This document shows, piece by piece, positions 40,142 to 52,055 of a DNA stretch of 64,000 bases. Below the pieces are notes generated by a model. That model searched no databases and was not told the DNA's origin. It was given only the letters and a program-made list of their open reading frames with translations. How positions within the stretch are numbered: position 1 is the first letter of the stretch; each line of letters starts with the position of its first letter. Both the position numbers and the translations under genes were made by a program. Source of the stretch: Luidia sarsii (taxonomy: Eukaryota > Echinodermata > Asteroidea > Paxillosida > Luidiidae); the NCBI GenBank assembly GCA_949987565.1, contig OX465111.1, positions 19,347,846 through 19,411,845 on the forward strand. The letters run 5' to 3'.

Positions 40142-41279
40142 ACAGGGTCCCATTGACGAGCTACTTCTCCGTTCACTGACCAACCAGCTGTCAACGTTTC
40201 GAACATTTCTAGATATAGCATGATTTTTTTTGCGTCGATGAGAGTGTAATTCATTGAGGTTTGCCCTGAGCACTCGGTGTTGATCACGTCGAGCAGGGCA
40301 AACCTCAAATGAGTTTCGAACATTCGTTTCAGGGTGTAGATAAGACTGGACGATTTGAGGCCATGCTACGTGTTTGGGAAAGTTTCCGGTTAATCTTCTC
40401 TATTGAGGATGAGTAGATAGCTCTGGAAAGGATTGCTACGTCAAAATATGGCAAAGCGATCACATTGACAGTGGAGAGTATTCTTTTCGGGGAAGGTGAT
40501 ACACATAAGGACTACCGGTATTTAAATAGCCTAATTTACATCGGTAAACAAACAGTGAACCGTTTCAAATATGGCCAGTATTCTAATCTTGCCTTTCTTT
40601 TTGAACAAGAACTTAGGATCCGTCATATGAAGTAAGATGTCTGCTAATTTGTGGCGTGTTAATTAGTTGATTGAGCAGAAGATTAACTGTACTTTGTAAT
40701 TTAATTAAGTATTCATTGAATAAAAAAAAAGAAAAAAAAAGTAGATAGCTCTGTGGATCAAGCAGGTGTCCCCCGATGACGGGCAGAGTACACACTGCCT
40801 GAAACGTTGAGTTACCGGCTCTTCTCAGAGCCACCCTCCGTCTCGAAAGAGATGGCTGTAAACAAGTCACCACAAACCTTCCGGAGTGTTTGGTGTGTAC
40901 TTTATGTGGCGCGGTATAACATGCAGTAACACAAACCCAGGTTTCTCCTAGAATCGTACTGATCAGCCGCCGTCGTTGGCACATGTATGATGTATCCCAA
41001 CTGCTTTACAGTATACAGCACTACAGTACAGCATAGGCCAACATGTATCAGAGTTTCGCCTGCTGTATTGGGATGCCTGTATGGACCGATCCCTCACACT
41101 GGCCCCAAGCACGGCGATGACCAAAGTCACTAGATTCGCAATCCAGAAAAAAAGAAATCAAAGCAGCTGCCCATCGTCCAATCGATGCGGAGCATCGGTC
41201 GAACGTTGCCACGGATAGCGCGCCCTCTCGCGGCTTTTCACGAAGATATGTAACCCGCCAAATCTCCACCACACTAAAA
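40140..41279. other. Intergenic with one family-2 half copy
   Basis: About 40755-40885: gatgacgggcagagtacacac, gcctgaaacgttgagttaccggctcttctcagagcc, ending aagtcaccacaaacc. The rest shows no feature. Confidence 0.55.
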
Positions 41280-41392
41280 TATTCACTTGACGACGGGCAG
41301 AGCACACTGTTCGAAACGTTGAGTTGCCGGTTCTCCCCAAAGCCACACTCCTTCTCGAAATGGATGACTTGCATAGTGTCACCGCAAACATT
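41280..41392. mobile_element. Family-2 element, right half
   Basis: Gacgacgggcagagcacactg, cgaaacgttgagttgccgg, then ctttctcgaaatgg-like arm and tagtgtcaccgcaaac. It abuts the 13-bp duplication of the following family-1 copy. Confidence 0.65.
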
Positions 41393-41405
41393 AGATATCA
41401 AACTT

Positions 41406-41517
41406 AAAGTGATATACAAAAATGTTGCAAACTGCTTACTGACTAAAATTAACAACATGTAGAGAGCCTTTGAGAAAGGTCCTGCTAGGATCGAAACGTC
41501 AGGCCCACTAAATTTTG
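41406..41517 (+). mobile_element. Family-1 retroposon with internal deletion and 13-bp target duplication
   Basis: Agtgatatacaaaaatgttgc at the left, only the right hairpin arm gagaaaggtcctgctaggatc at the right. AGATATCAAACTT flanks it at 41393-41405 and 41518-41530. The left hairpin arm is missing. Confidence 0.82.
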
Positions 41518-41530
41518 AGATATCAAACTT

Positions 41531-41749
41531 GTGAGATTTGAAGGTTTGCATGGTGAGAATGGCAGGATAATAAGTTTGCGGTGACACCATGTAAACATAC
41601 TCTGTTCGTCTTCAGGAGACAGGGTTCGTCTTCTGTCTCCTGAAGACGAGCAGAGTACATTGTTCGATACGTCGAGGTCCTGTCGTTCTTTTCAGAACCG
41701 TACCTACTCACAAAAGAGAATTTGCATGGTGTCACCGCAAACCTGTTAT
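41531..41749 (+). mobile_element. Full family-2 hairpin element with 11-bp flanking repeat
   Basis: Outer ends tttgcggtgacaccatg and catggtgtcaccgcaaacc; inner hairpin cttcaggagacagggttcgtcttctgtctcctgaag; then cgatacgtcgagg and gttcttttcagaacc. ATATCAAACTT ends at 41530 on the left and spans 41750-41760 on the right. Confidence 0.78.
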
Positions 41750-42258
41750 ATATCAAACTTAGAAACGTCTTTTCGTGAAAACGCTGCATGACGATAATGG
41801 TCGATCGTTCTCTAATTGCTCTAGCGTCCTCGCTTACGGTCGACATTTACTCGCAGGAAGTGAAACGCACTGCATTGCCCGCAACAGGATGGCATATCGA
41901 TTTCAAACAAGACAAGGGATAAAGCATTGCTATCGGTCCGCTGCCCGAATTGATCAGAATGGGCCCTGCGCTAATTAGGCGCACCTGCCAATTATGTGGC
42001 AATTATGTGCGGGTGTCTTTTTGGTCGAAATGAGTGCTCTACAGGTGCAGTTCATTTTCAGCTTGCCATGAACTGTGTTCCATGGTAACGAATCACAGAC
42101 TCCCGTCTGCCTGGTTTTTTTTTCAGTATGGAAACCAGTTTTGTAGACAGTCACATAGATCGAGCAGTGGCAGGATTTACTCTGCCTGAATGTTGGTTGA
42201 TGTTCGAGTTGGAACTGCCAAACACAATGTCATCGCGTGAGACCAATCTTGCTCATTA

Positions 42259-42856
42259 TGTGACCCGGCACAGCATATTGAGGAATAACCCCCACTTTTT
42301 GAGATTTTGAGATTTTCTAATGATGTGAAAGAGTATGCCATTAGCTTTTAAATGATATCAAAATTATTTGTAAATAGTACATGGGGACTTCGCTCGTTCG
42401 TTTGGTACCAGACACAATATAGCAGCACCAGTCTAACTCCTCTAACTCCTCCGTCAGGAGACGACGAGCAGAGTACACACTGCTCGAAACGTTGAGTCAC
42501 CGGCTCTTTTCAGAGCCACACTCAGTCTCAAAAGAGATGATAAACATGGTGTCACCGCAAACCAATTAATAATAATTGTTTCCACCATGCAAACCTTCAA
42601 GTCTTTTCTAACTCCTCAAAAGCGGCCATTCAAAAAGGCAGGAACTTTACATTTTCATGAAAACGGTACACAAACACTCCCCCAAAATCCTCGTTTTTTT
42701 AACATTTAGAGACGGATTTCGGAAAAATCCATTGGACATAATATCCTCCAATACATTAACTTTTTTATCGAAATGAGAAGATACTTTGACTTCAGGCGTT
42801 GTTTACTCGAAGAGTGTTTTGGTGGGATATTCCTCATGTCGCTGTGCCTGGTCACA
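42259..42856. mobile_element. TA-flanked MITE split by a family-2 insertion
   Basis: Left part 42259 to about 42370 (tgtgacccggcacagcatat ... aatgatatcaaaatt) and right part about 42725-42856 (gacataatatcctccaatac ... gctgtgcctggtcaca) together make one TGTGACCCGGCACA element. The roughly 350 bp between them include a 5'-truncated family-2 copy at 42452-42606. Confidence 0.75.
42452..42606 (+). mobile_element. 5'-truncated family-2 element with 11-bp target duplication
   Basis: Begins abruptly at cgtcaggagacgacgagc and runs to the family-2 end ccaccatgcaaaccttcaag. TCTAACTCCTC occurs directly before (42441-42451) and after (42607-42617). Truncation together with a direct repeat is typical of target-primed reverse transcription. 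Confidence 0.75.
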
Positions 42857-43120
42857 TATTTTGCGCAGCATTTTTATTATGGATCGAAACGCCAGGGGTT
42901 TTCATTTTAGTCCTTGAAGTCAGTTCTTGTCGGTGTGTAGCCTATTACTATAAAAGCAATTCTCAAAAGTTAGAGGGCCTGACGTTATATACGACGTGCT
43001 GGATGCACTGAGCTGCATTCGCCTCCAATTTCAAGGCAGCTGTTGAAGACAAAACAACATTCGGCGATCGTGGTTGTACAAACATTTACATACATTATAG
43101 TGCCGTTGTCACGAGAGCTT

Positions 43121-43239
43121 GAGAGAAGGAGCGAGATAGATGGAGAGAGAGAGAGAGCTAGAGCTAGAGAGAGGGGGCGAGATAGAGGAAGAGAGTGGGG
43201 GAGAGAGAGAGAGGAGAGAGAGAGAGAGGAGAGAGAGAG

Positions 43240-43281
<42 letters not shown>

Positions 43282-43705
43282 CAGAGAGAGAGAGGGAGAT
43301 AGATATATAGAGAGAGCTAGAGTTAGAGAAAAGGAGCGAGATTGAGAGAGAGTGGGAAGAGAGAGGGAGATAGAGAGGGGGGGCTAGAGAGATGGAGCGA
43401 GATGGAGGGAGAGAATGGGGGAGAGAGAGGGAGAGATGGATAGAGTGGGGGAGAGCGAGGATAAAGAGGAAGAGAGAGAGAGAGAGGGGGTGAGAGGGAG
43501 GGAGAGAGGGCGGTTGGGGAGGGAGCTAGGGGAGGGAGCGAGATAGATGGAGAAAGAGAGAGGGGGAGATAGAGGGGAGAGGGGGAGGAAGGGAGGGAGG
43601 GAGAGAGGTGCGAGAGGGGGAGAGGGAGATATATAGAGATGGAGAGAGGGGGAAGGGGAGGGGGAAGGTGAGGGGGAAGGTGGGGGTGGGGGGAGAGAGA
43701 TAAAC
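43121..43705. repeat. GAGAGA/GGGAGA purine tract
   Basis: About 0.6 kb of (GA)n and GGGAGAGAG-type sequence on the plus strand. Arg/Glu and Pro/Ser/Leu frames on the two strands are by-products. Confidence 0.92.
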
Positions 43706-45000
43706 ACCCACAATTACCGTGACGTCCTTCACCATATAACATGTCTGCTGTTTGAGGCTGAACACATTATGATGCACATTTGCAGCATGTCTACTGCGTA
43801 GACGAATGTAAGCTGCCGCTCGGGAATCTCCTAAGTTCAGCGAACGATCTCGCGTGCACTTCTCTGCATCGTAAAGTACGCTCCAAGTGCACATTATGGA
43901 CAGGTGGTGTCGGGCCCGAGTGTCAGTTATTACACGAAGAAGTCGTGACCCCTTGCTCAGATTCTGAGAGTCCTGTATGATATGATTTTACGAGCCCCTT
44001 AGAAACGGAAGATTTAACCGAATGAAAACGTTAGGGGTGGTGATCCCTGTGGATATACTGCAGTTAATCATTGAATGCTTCTGCCTGGCGCCACCAATCC
44101 GACAAAGACTATAGTTGATTGTATTGGGGAAGGCCGCCATCTCAGGGCCGGATAGCTCAGATGGTTAGTGCTGCTATGCAAGAACGAGGACTCGGTTCAA
44201 GGGTCCATCAGGGTCGGGTCCAGTCAAACTTCCTTCGTTATTCGGCACGTAAACAGTGGTCACGCAATCAGGGTCTATGATATTAGTGAATGATCCGTTC
44301 TTGATCCGTCCCGCGATTTTGTTTCCAGTGACTTGCCAGTAACCATTCTCCACCATTTCTTCCTCAGATTCATCTTTTTTATGGCATTAACGGTTGCACA
44401 TCAGCAAACCAGTTGCCCTCGCCATCGGGGGAGGAGAGGGGTGGGGGGGGGATGACGACCTTACCCGGGCAACGTGGCCTCAGGTATCACAGCCTCTGGC
44501 CCGATGTAATTAGTTAATGTCTATCAGGACGTTATCTGCCTAAGTGGCTTATGATGTGGTCGTGCTGGGGATACGAACTCGATCGCTTCCAGTACCAGGA
44601 CCGGGATCGGAGGTCGTGTATACATAATTATACACCCATCGCCCGATGCGCGCACGCACATACGGGAGTCTGCGGTATTCGGATTATGTGCTCGTCAAAT
44701 ATTAGTCCCTAGGGGTGCGCCTGTTTGACCCCCAGGGGAAAGATCAAAATGTCAATGACATCGGTGGTTGGCAACCCGCTAATACGTCGACTGGAATAGC
44801 GACTCCAGTCAATCCCACCGTATATATAACGGGCCTTGCGTAAGCTCAAAGGTCGTATCACTTCGAGACAATTGTTTCCCAAAGAACTGACCTCACTGCT
44901 TGCGAACGAACAAAGTTCCGATAGCCGAAGTGAAACTTTTTTTTTAATATTTTCAAGATCGATATAAAGGTTTGCGATGACACCATGTATAAGGTCTCCT
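43706..45000. other. Intergenic with one decayed tRNA-like module
   Basis: About 44150-44215: gggccggatagctcagatgg keeps box A, and cggttcaagggtcc is a damaged box B. A G-run lies at about 44438. No gene seen. Confidence 0.5.
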
Positions 45001-45352
45001 AATGAAGAGGTGTGGTTTTGAAAAGAACCAAAATATACATGAAATAAAAGAACCTGTGAAAATTTCAGCTCAGTCCGCCAACCGAGTCTCGAGAAAATCG
45101 TGAAAACCGCTTCATTTGTTTCGCGAAACTGCAGCATTCAACGCCGTACTGTTCCGAAAAATAGTTTAGATCTCGGTGAGACGTAAACTGTTTCTTTCAC
45201 TCATTTCTCCCAAAATACAACATTTTAGGCAGAAATATTTCAGTGAGAGGTTTCTACTAATAACCATCTTCAAACTGCATAAGTTTCATGTAAATCTGTG
45301 AACATTTCTTTTTTTTCGATCTTACCAATGTTGTGTAGGGCTTTAATTAAGT
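45001..45352. mobile_element. TTAA-type MITE relative, inverted and truncated
   Basis: Matches 24720-25000 in reverse: ttcagctcagtccgccaaccgag, aacggttt/accgcttc region, ctgttctttcactcatttctcc, ending ccaatgttgtgtagggcttt. It begins next to a family-2 end (ggtttgcgatgacaccatg at 44970). Confidence 0.6.
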
Positions 45353-45536
45353 CTTATTCATTTTCAAGAAATTTTCTGAAAGATGAAAAACTGAAAGAAC
45401 ACTGCTTCGTGGCTATTTCCATGGCACCCAAATTTCACCTACTATAGGCACTACGGTGAAAAATAGCCTAGTTCATTTTTTTCTCGGCAAATGGGGGTTT
45501 AAGGTATTTTAGTATACAGGCGAAGACAAACACAAA

Positions 45537-45793
45537 TGTGACCCGGCACAACGACATGAAGAATATCCCACCAAAACACCTTTTGAGTAAACAACGCCTG
45601 AAGTTCAAGTATCTTAACAATTCGATTACAAATCATTTTTTTTGGGGGGGGGGGGATTTTCGAAAATTTTAAGTATTAGAGGATATTTTATTTTGATATC
45701 ATTTGAAAGCTTATGGTATACTCTTTCACATCATTAGAAAACCTGAAAATCTCAAAAGTGGGGTTATTCCTCATTATGCTGTGCCGGGTCACA
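45537..45793. mobile_element. MITE, TGTGACCCGGCACA family
   Basis: Complete copy with tgtgacccggcacaacg and gctgtgccgggtcaca ends. Here the flanks are AA rather than TA. A G-run interrupts it at about 45645. Confidence 0.82.
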
Positions 45794-45861
45794 AATGAAT
45801 AAAATGACGGCGAACTGGACGCCATTTTGTTTTTTTGAAGATGTCACAAGTTGAAGACTTA

Positions 45862-46014
45862 AGGTGATATACAAAAATGTTGCAAACTGCTTACTGACTA
45901 AAATTACCAAAATGTAAATCTTAAAATTTAGTGGGCCTGACGTTTCGATCCTAGCAGGACCTTTCTCCTTTGAGAAAGGTCCTGCTAGGATGGATGCTAG
46001 GCCCACTAAATTTT
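45862..46014 (+). mobile_element. Family-1 hairpin retroposon with 14-bp target duplication
   Basis: Full-length type with a short loop; AAGTTGAAGACTTA flanks it at 45848-45861 and 46015-46028. The right arm carries a small change (atggatgctaggccc). Confidence 0.88.
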
Positions 46015-46614
46015 AAGTTGAAGACTTATTACCCCCCTAGACCACAGGGGTATTATTAGGGTCTTTTAGTGCCTGATTCTCCACGTATTCTTGATCTATG
46101 ATCTGAGAGACTCAGCTTGTTATCAGACAATTCTTCGCTGAAAATACCCACCCTTGACCCGACACGTTCCTCATTAAGATAAGTACTGGCGTCACGTCTA
46201 TAAGAAGCGGACGCATCTTTCTGATTCAAAGCTCATTTAATGATAACCCGCATACAATGTGCATTGTAATAATCTTTAAGCAGATCAAAAAATTGTTAAG
46301 GCCTGTCATGAAAGATAACTGCAGTGAAATATGAGTCGCATTTTGCCCTCATTAATCTCAAGTTGGCCTGATAAAAAAAAAGACCGAATTTACCGCGCGA
46401 GATCCAGACTATCGTTGCCGATCGCGACCGTGCAGCGCTCCGCGTTTCCCGATCCCGAACACGCGCCCGACCCGGTCCCTCCTCCATCCGCGATAACGTG
46501 CCGGGCCATTACAGGCAGCCAGGCTATCGCACGACGCCAGACGAACCATTTATAAAACGATTAAAACACCCACTCGAATGGCCCGACGGATTGTCTTTTA
46601 TTTCAGTGGGTTAA

Positions 46615-46974
46615 AGGCCCAATACAACATTGGTAAATGTTAAAAGATTGCCACAGTTTGTGTGTTAAACAATGAAACATTCCCCAAAAGCAATCCTGCG
46701 AAGGTTTCAGCTCAAATGGTGATCTGAGAGAGTAGAAAAAGGTAAAAAATCGTCACGGCTTTTGCACCATTCTGTAGTGTAAGAAATAGTTTACTACTTA
46801 CGAGTAATAAACTATTTGTCAATGTTTGAGTGAAGATTTCTAGGGAAGTACAGCATCCCAGACCGTCAGATTTCAACATGAGGATTCTATCATGACCATC
46901 TACAAACTGTGTAAATTAGAAGGAAATCTGTGGACATCGATGTTTTCCGATCTTCCCAATGTTGTATTGGGCCT
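46615..46974. mobile_element. MITE with perfect inverted ends and TTAA flanks
   Basis: The left end AGGCCCAATACAACATTGG is exactly complementary to the right end CCAATGTTGTATTGGGCCT. TTAA lies at 46611-46614 and 46975-46978. TTAA targeting is the hallmark of piggyBac-type transposases, so this is probably a non-autonomous piggyBac-like element of 360 bp. Confidence 0.75.
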
Positions 46975-47446
46975 TTAAGTCCCGCTACTCTGAGAAAAAA
47001 ACCCTTCCATTTTGATATTTTGATGTTGAATTTTGCCCGAAGGTGGATGGATTGCTATAATTGGACCCTGGGAAAGGCTTGGCAGAGTTGACTTTCAAGC
47101 GTGCTGCCCTCTCCTAGTTAGATGACAGCGAAACCCAGTTCTGCGGTGATTCATTGATCTCACACCATTGGGTTTGTTTTATTGCCGGCAATCGATTGGC
47201 GAGTTTGGCAGTGTTTATGGACAGTACTAGCTCTTCGTTCACTGTGTTGACTTCCATGTCGTGGATGAAATCCATAGCTATACGCGTTGAAGTGCACGGG
47301 TAGAGACCAGTGCTGTAAGTGTCGAGACCAGTACGGTCTCGCCGTACCTCTTTTTGTTGGTCGCAGTCGTCACCCTGTTGGTCGGGTCGTCACCCTGTGG
47401 TCTTGGTCTCGAACCTTGAGGTATCGGTCTCGGTCTCGGTAGAGAC

Positions 47447-47660
47447 AAGACTTGAAGGTTTGCATGGTGGAAAAAACTTAGTGGAAGGTTTGCTGTGACA
47501 TCATGTTTATCTCATCTCTTTGAAGAAGTGTGGCTCTGAAAGGAGACGGACAGAGTACACACTACCGAAACGTTAAGTTACCGTACCGGCTCTTTTCAGA
47601 GCCGTACTTCTTGAAAGAGAAGAGATATACATGGTGTCACAGTAAACCTTCCACTAACTT
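47447..47660 (+). mobile_element. Family-2 hairpin element with 8-bp target duplication
   Basis: Outer ends gaaggtttgctgtgacatcatg and catggtgtcacagtaaacc, core gacggacagagtacacac and cgaaacgttaagttacc, arms ctctgaaagg/cttttcagagcc. GTAGAGAC flanks it at 47439-47446 and 47661-47668. Confidence 0.72.
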
Positions 47661-48184
47661 GTAGAGACCTATACCCTATCGGTGAACAGAATGTTTCGCG
47701 CACAAATATCACAATCGGAACACGTATTGATCACATCATTTTCACACTGACACGTTAATGGCGTTTCACCGCCAGTTATACTGTGAGGAGCCACGTGTCA
47801 CTACTTTGAAGGGCCGCCCTTGTCCAACATCTGCGACCCCGCCCTCTCAGGTTCCTACCCCAAAGATTAACACCTGGGTGAAGTTAAATCAGGTCGATTG
47901 CCATTAACTCAGCCTCCCTCGAGAAAATGTCTGTTGAAATGCTGAGTCTACCCAATGACCAGGCAGTAAGTTGGTAACTTTAACATCAGGTATGGACTCT
48001 AGTGCATGTGCGCGCAGTCTTGTCACCCAATACAAATCATTATTGGAACTAGCCCGAAGAGCCATTTCTTTCCGTCTCAGCAAACTGAAGTGCGTCCCAA
48101 ACTGCGTTTGCGGTAACGCCATGCTTATGTAAGTAAACACTTTCCGGAAGGAGTGCGGCTCTGAGAAGAGCCGGTAGCTATGTG

Positions 48185-48450
48185 ATGGAGCCGGTTCTGA
48201 ACTCTGGTTCTGAACTCTGGTTGGTGAACTCTGGTTGTGAACTCTGGTTGGTGAACTCTGGTTGGTGAACTCTGGTTGGTGAACTCTGGTTGGTGAACTC
48301 TGGTTGGTGAACTCTGGTTGGTGAACTCTGGTTGGTTAACTCTGGTTCTGAACTCTGGTTGTGAACTCTGGTTGTGAACTCTGGTTGGTTAACTCTGGTT
48401 CTGAACTCTGGTTCTGAACTCTGGTTCTGAACTCTGGTTCTGAACACTGA
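48185..48450. repeat. 13-14 bp minisatellite AACTCTGGTTGGTG
   Basis: About 20 units of aactctggttggtg, aactctggttctg and aactctggttgtg in mixed order. Confidence 0.92.
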
Positions 48451-49320
48451 GCCGGTGACTTTTCACTCGCTTCACCTCGAGCAAACTGCACAATACACAT
48501 CGTAAATCTTCACCCCAACTTTCTCATAATGTGGGTTACTGTTAGTACATGACACTTGTCCATAATTATTGATGTTGTGTATATGTCAGGACGCTGCGCA
48601 CATGAATAGTGTAGTGTCTTAAAGATTGAGATGAGAGAAGTGACTCCACTATACCTTGCTAAGTCGAGAAGTCGTCGGGGTCTTGTCGGTCCGGGAGCTG
48701 GGTGACAGGACGGGTAGGAGGGAGAGGGGTGGGGATCCAGGAGATCGTCACTCGGCCTCTGTGGCGCGACACAATGGGGGTGTGATGCGGGACTGGTCTT
48801 GACAGACTATTAACTCGGCAGGTCCGGTTGAATGGGAAGGGGGGGGGGGAAGGAGACGGCTCTTTGCGGATACCCACTGATCATTGTCCCGGAGCCGACG
48901 CTTGGATCCCAGCCAAAGTGCGGCTCGATTCAGCTCGAGTTAATGAGAAATTGAAGGGGAGGTGGCTGGCATTAAGTCGGCCCGTCAAAGCCACCGCGGA
49001 CCGGCCCATTCACGGCGCCGTTATACGGTCCGGAATCAGTCTGCGGTGCCGGTGTTGTTGTTGTCGGTCTTTTTGTACTGCTATAATTTCGCGCGGCTAC
49101 CGCGTCTCCCGAACGCGGTCGTTAAGAGTGTCCCGGCAGCGCGCTCGAATCAGGAGCCGGCGAAGTAGACCAGTCTTTGCCCTGCACTTTTCGACACCGC
49201 GTGGTTGCTTCTGTTGTCCGGGAGTTCTTGGAGATTTTAAAGGAGGGGGGGGGGTAGCGAGGTGGGGATGGTTGGAGAGAAGTAACTGACAGGAAGAGTC
49301 CTCGTCTGGTGGAGTTGTTT
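48451..49320. other. Intergenic, GC- and CpG-rich from about 48650
   Basis: CpG density rises here and stays high to about 50000, as at a promoter region. Open frames on the plus strand (48828-49289) show no domain features. Confidence 0.4.
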
Positions 49321-49329
49321 ACTCGATGA

Positions 49330-49488
49330 CTTGAAAGACCTAACTCTTTTTTTTTTGAGGATTTCATTCACCGGAGCGGACGGTCTGTTGCACCGTGACG
49401 ACAGCAGTATAGCAACTGCCAGGCCAACACTGACTCCACAACACACTCCGCGTAGGAAACTGAACAGCGCCTGCCGTGACGGGTGCAT
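49330..49488 (-). CDS. Possible first coding exon of a type II membrane protein
   Basis: ATG at 49488-49486 opens MHPSRQALFSFLRGVCCGVS then VGLAVAILLSS, a short basic N-terminus followed by a signal-anchor-like segment, then a hydrophilic stem with many Lys, Arg and Ser. A donor-like CGA|GTAAAC lies near 49326. The F-L-x-G-x-x-x-G pattern recalls the signal anchor of core 1 galactosyltransferase and other Golgi glycosyltransferases, but such segments are not diagnostic. The start context is weak (T at -3). No downstream exon was recognised, so this stays a candidate. Confidence 0.3.
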
Positions 49489-50690
49489 TGAGGCATGTCA
49501 TCGTTGCTCCGGTTTCCGCGGATAGATCACCGGGCCAACTCGGAACTCACTGCGCAGCTCTTGACTCAGGTCCTCCGTACTCGGCTTCAAGTTCAAGAAG
49601 AAGAAGAACACCGAGCAGTCTCACCACGGTCTCACTCCGGTCTCTCTCCCCCACGCCTGCAAGGATCCTGCGGTCCGGAGAACGCGGCAAAATAAGCGAT
49701 CCCACAGTCGTACAAAGTAGTAGACCTACACGGTGTTCTCTTGTACATTATACGTGTTCGGAGCGCACGAAGCAAACACAAAAAAAACCATTGATCAAAC
49801 ACTAGCCCGAACTCGTCCGTGACGCGATTCGAATTCCTCAGTTGTCCAGGGCAACGAGTGACGCTCCCCTGTGTATTTGCACACCAGACGCGGGGTCTTT
49901 CTAAGCTCCTCTCTCCCCCTCCCCTCACCCGGGCCCTCTCATCCGATCTCCTCAGATAGATTACCCAGAACACCCAGACTGTACACTCCAATCCCGGGTG
50001 CCGTCAGTGTCGGGAGAAACGCGGCTGTACCGTCGTAATCGACCCGTCTATACTTGATAAAAGTCACGCTACGAAGGAGTTGCTGGGGCGGACATCAGCG
50101 GGCGACTTTGTGACCTCCACGGGCTGCATTTTACGCCCTCTACTCCCCGCCAAGCAAATACTTCATCAAAACTGGCCTTCACTATTAATGAGAATCACCC
50201 CCTTCAACGCTCCACCTCCCTCCCGGCCACTGTCGCCGAAAACACCTCTTTCAATGTGTCTCGCCAGCCAGTTGAAGCCTTACACAAGACTTATTTTGTA
50301 TAAAATGAATGTAGCACTAGCACCGACTGTGTGTCGTGTATTGATAGTGCCTTAATGGTCTATTGGTGATATGCAGAGCTGCGTCTGTACCAGTGATTCT
50401 CATGGACGTCTGAGAGCCCGAGGTGGAGACCGATTATTTACTCAATAAATGAGTTTGGGAATACATACCCATGCTTGTATAATGATAGTGGATCCAAGGT
50501 AGTGCGAGTGCGGATAAGTGTCTGAGTTGGCCTTTTAAAGTACTAGAGGTGGGCCACCTCACAGTTTTGATATGATACGCCGGGGAGACCTCGGCCATAC
50601 CTGTCAGGTGAAATGCAGTGTCTCAATGGTGACGGGCACACACTGTCCGAAACGTTGATTGGAGATTGCATATGATGAAGTAGTTGTTGT
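49489..50690. other. CpG-rich region then plain intergenic DNA
   Basis: Up to about 50000 the DNA stays CpG-rich and could hold the promoter or leader of the candidate exon at 49.4 kb. After that nothing is recognised. Confidence 0.35.
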
Positions 50691-50719
50691 TAAGACTTAA
50701 GGCGTTGTATGGTGGGTGA

Positions 50720-51240
50720 ATCAATATAGGAAGGTTTGCGGTGACACCATGTATAAGGTCTCTTAAAGAAGAGGTGTGGTTCTGAAAAGAACCTGAGTAA
50801 TAACTCTATAGGAGGGTTTGCGGTGACACCATGTATAAGGTCTCAGGAAGAGGTGTGGTTCTGAAAAGAACCCGAGTGGTAACTCGACGTTTCGACCAGT
50901 ATACTCAGGCCGTCATCATCACTTTTCCCAGTTGTTAATATTCCTTATAGATATTCTCAGTCTTGAAAGAGATCACTTACATGTCAAATGAGATCTGAAG
51001 GTGTTCATGGTGAGAATAGCAGAAGAAGAAAAGGTTTGCGGTGACACCATGCGAAATTCATTCTCTTTTGTGAGTTTGTGTGGTTCTGAAAAGAACCAGA
51101 GGAACTCAACGTTTCGAACAGTGTACTCTGTTCGTCTTCAGGAGACTGGAGCTCCAGACGAGTTCGAAACTTCGAGTTCCTCTGTTTTTTTTCTTCAGAA
51201 CCCCACTTACTCACAACATTCATGTTCTTTTTAAAGAATT
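50720..51240. mobile_element. Cluster of family-2 elements
   Basis: Two tandem pieces of the 82-bp type (ggtttgcggtgacaccatg, agaggtgtggttctgaaaagaacc) at about 50735-50885, followed by a hairpin copy at about 50995-51225 with cgaacagtgtactctgttcgtcttcaggagactgg-type core pieces. Confidence 0.7.
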
Positions 51241-52050
51241 AGACCCATCGTTGGACGATCGATTTTGTCCAATCTCTTTTCCCAACCTTTGACAGGGCTC
51301 AACCATGTTGCGAACTCGCCCACAAAAGCTAAGATAAATGTCTCTGAGTCTGAGAATATTTATTTCCATGCCATCGTTTTTTTCTATGATTTCACACTCC
51401 TATAAAGTAAAACAAAAGAGTATACGATGAAGTCAAATTGTGATCCAAACTTTTCCCACAATCACCCTGAAACAGCGCCCTCTCGTGCCGAATAGCGTCA
51501 AGAGCAATTTAGTGAAAAACTCGTGCGCGGTAAAACGTATCTATCTGCTGTTTGGAGCGTTCCAAGAAGTGTCGTTACGAACTTTTCAAAGAGCACACAC
51601 TTCCAGTCTCCAACTTTAAGTCGATTTATAAGCTTCAGTAGTGAGATATCACGCAGGGCTATACATAGTTCCCGTTGAGTTTGTCTAGAAGGACACGGTT
51701 TGCACTCCGCCGATGTTTAGTTTACTTAGTCCTTGTTCCAGTCTTTGAAAAAGGGGGGAAAAATGGTGCCGATTATTTGCTTAGCGTTCGACTTCTCTGG
51801 TTGTGGGCGACAGACGGTTGCCAAGTCCTCCGGGCACGGTCGGCCTAATTGCGGCCGAGTGGTGCTTAACATGTTTGCTAAGTCACAGTGCTTGTTAGCC
51901 TAGCCGTCTGTCAAACAACCGCACATCATAATGGGTAGAGACTGAGGCCTGTCAAAAATAGATATCCTTGCATGTGCATGATGACTTTTTCTTTTTAGTC
52001 GAAGAAATCTCTGAAAAACTGACTGGGAACAATCTGAAAAAAAAAGGATT
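51241..52050. other. Intergenic, no feature seen
   Basis: No coding, RNA or repeat signal recognised. Confidence 0.45.
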
Positions 52051-52055
52051 TGAAA

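Noticed and set aside
40613..41846. Several 100-180 codon frames on the minus strand at 40.6-41.8 kb
   Set aside because: They run through family-1 and family-2 mobile elements and share translated repeat motifs.
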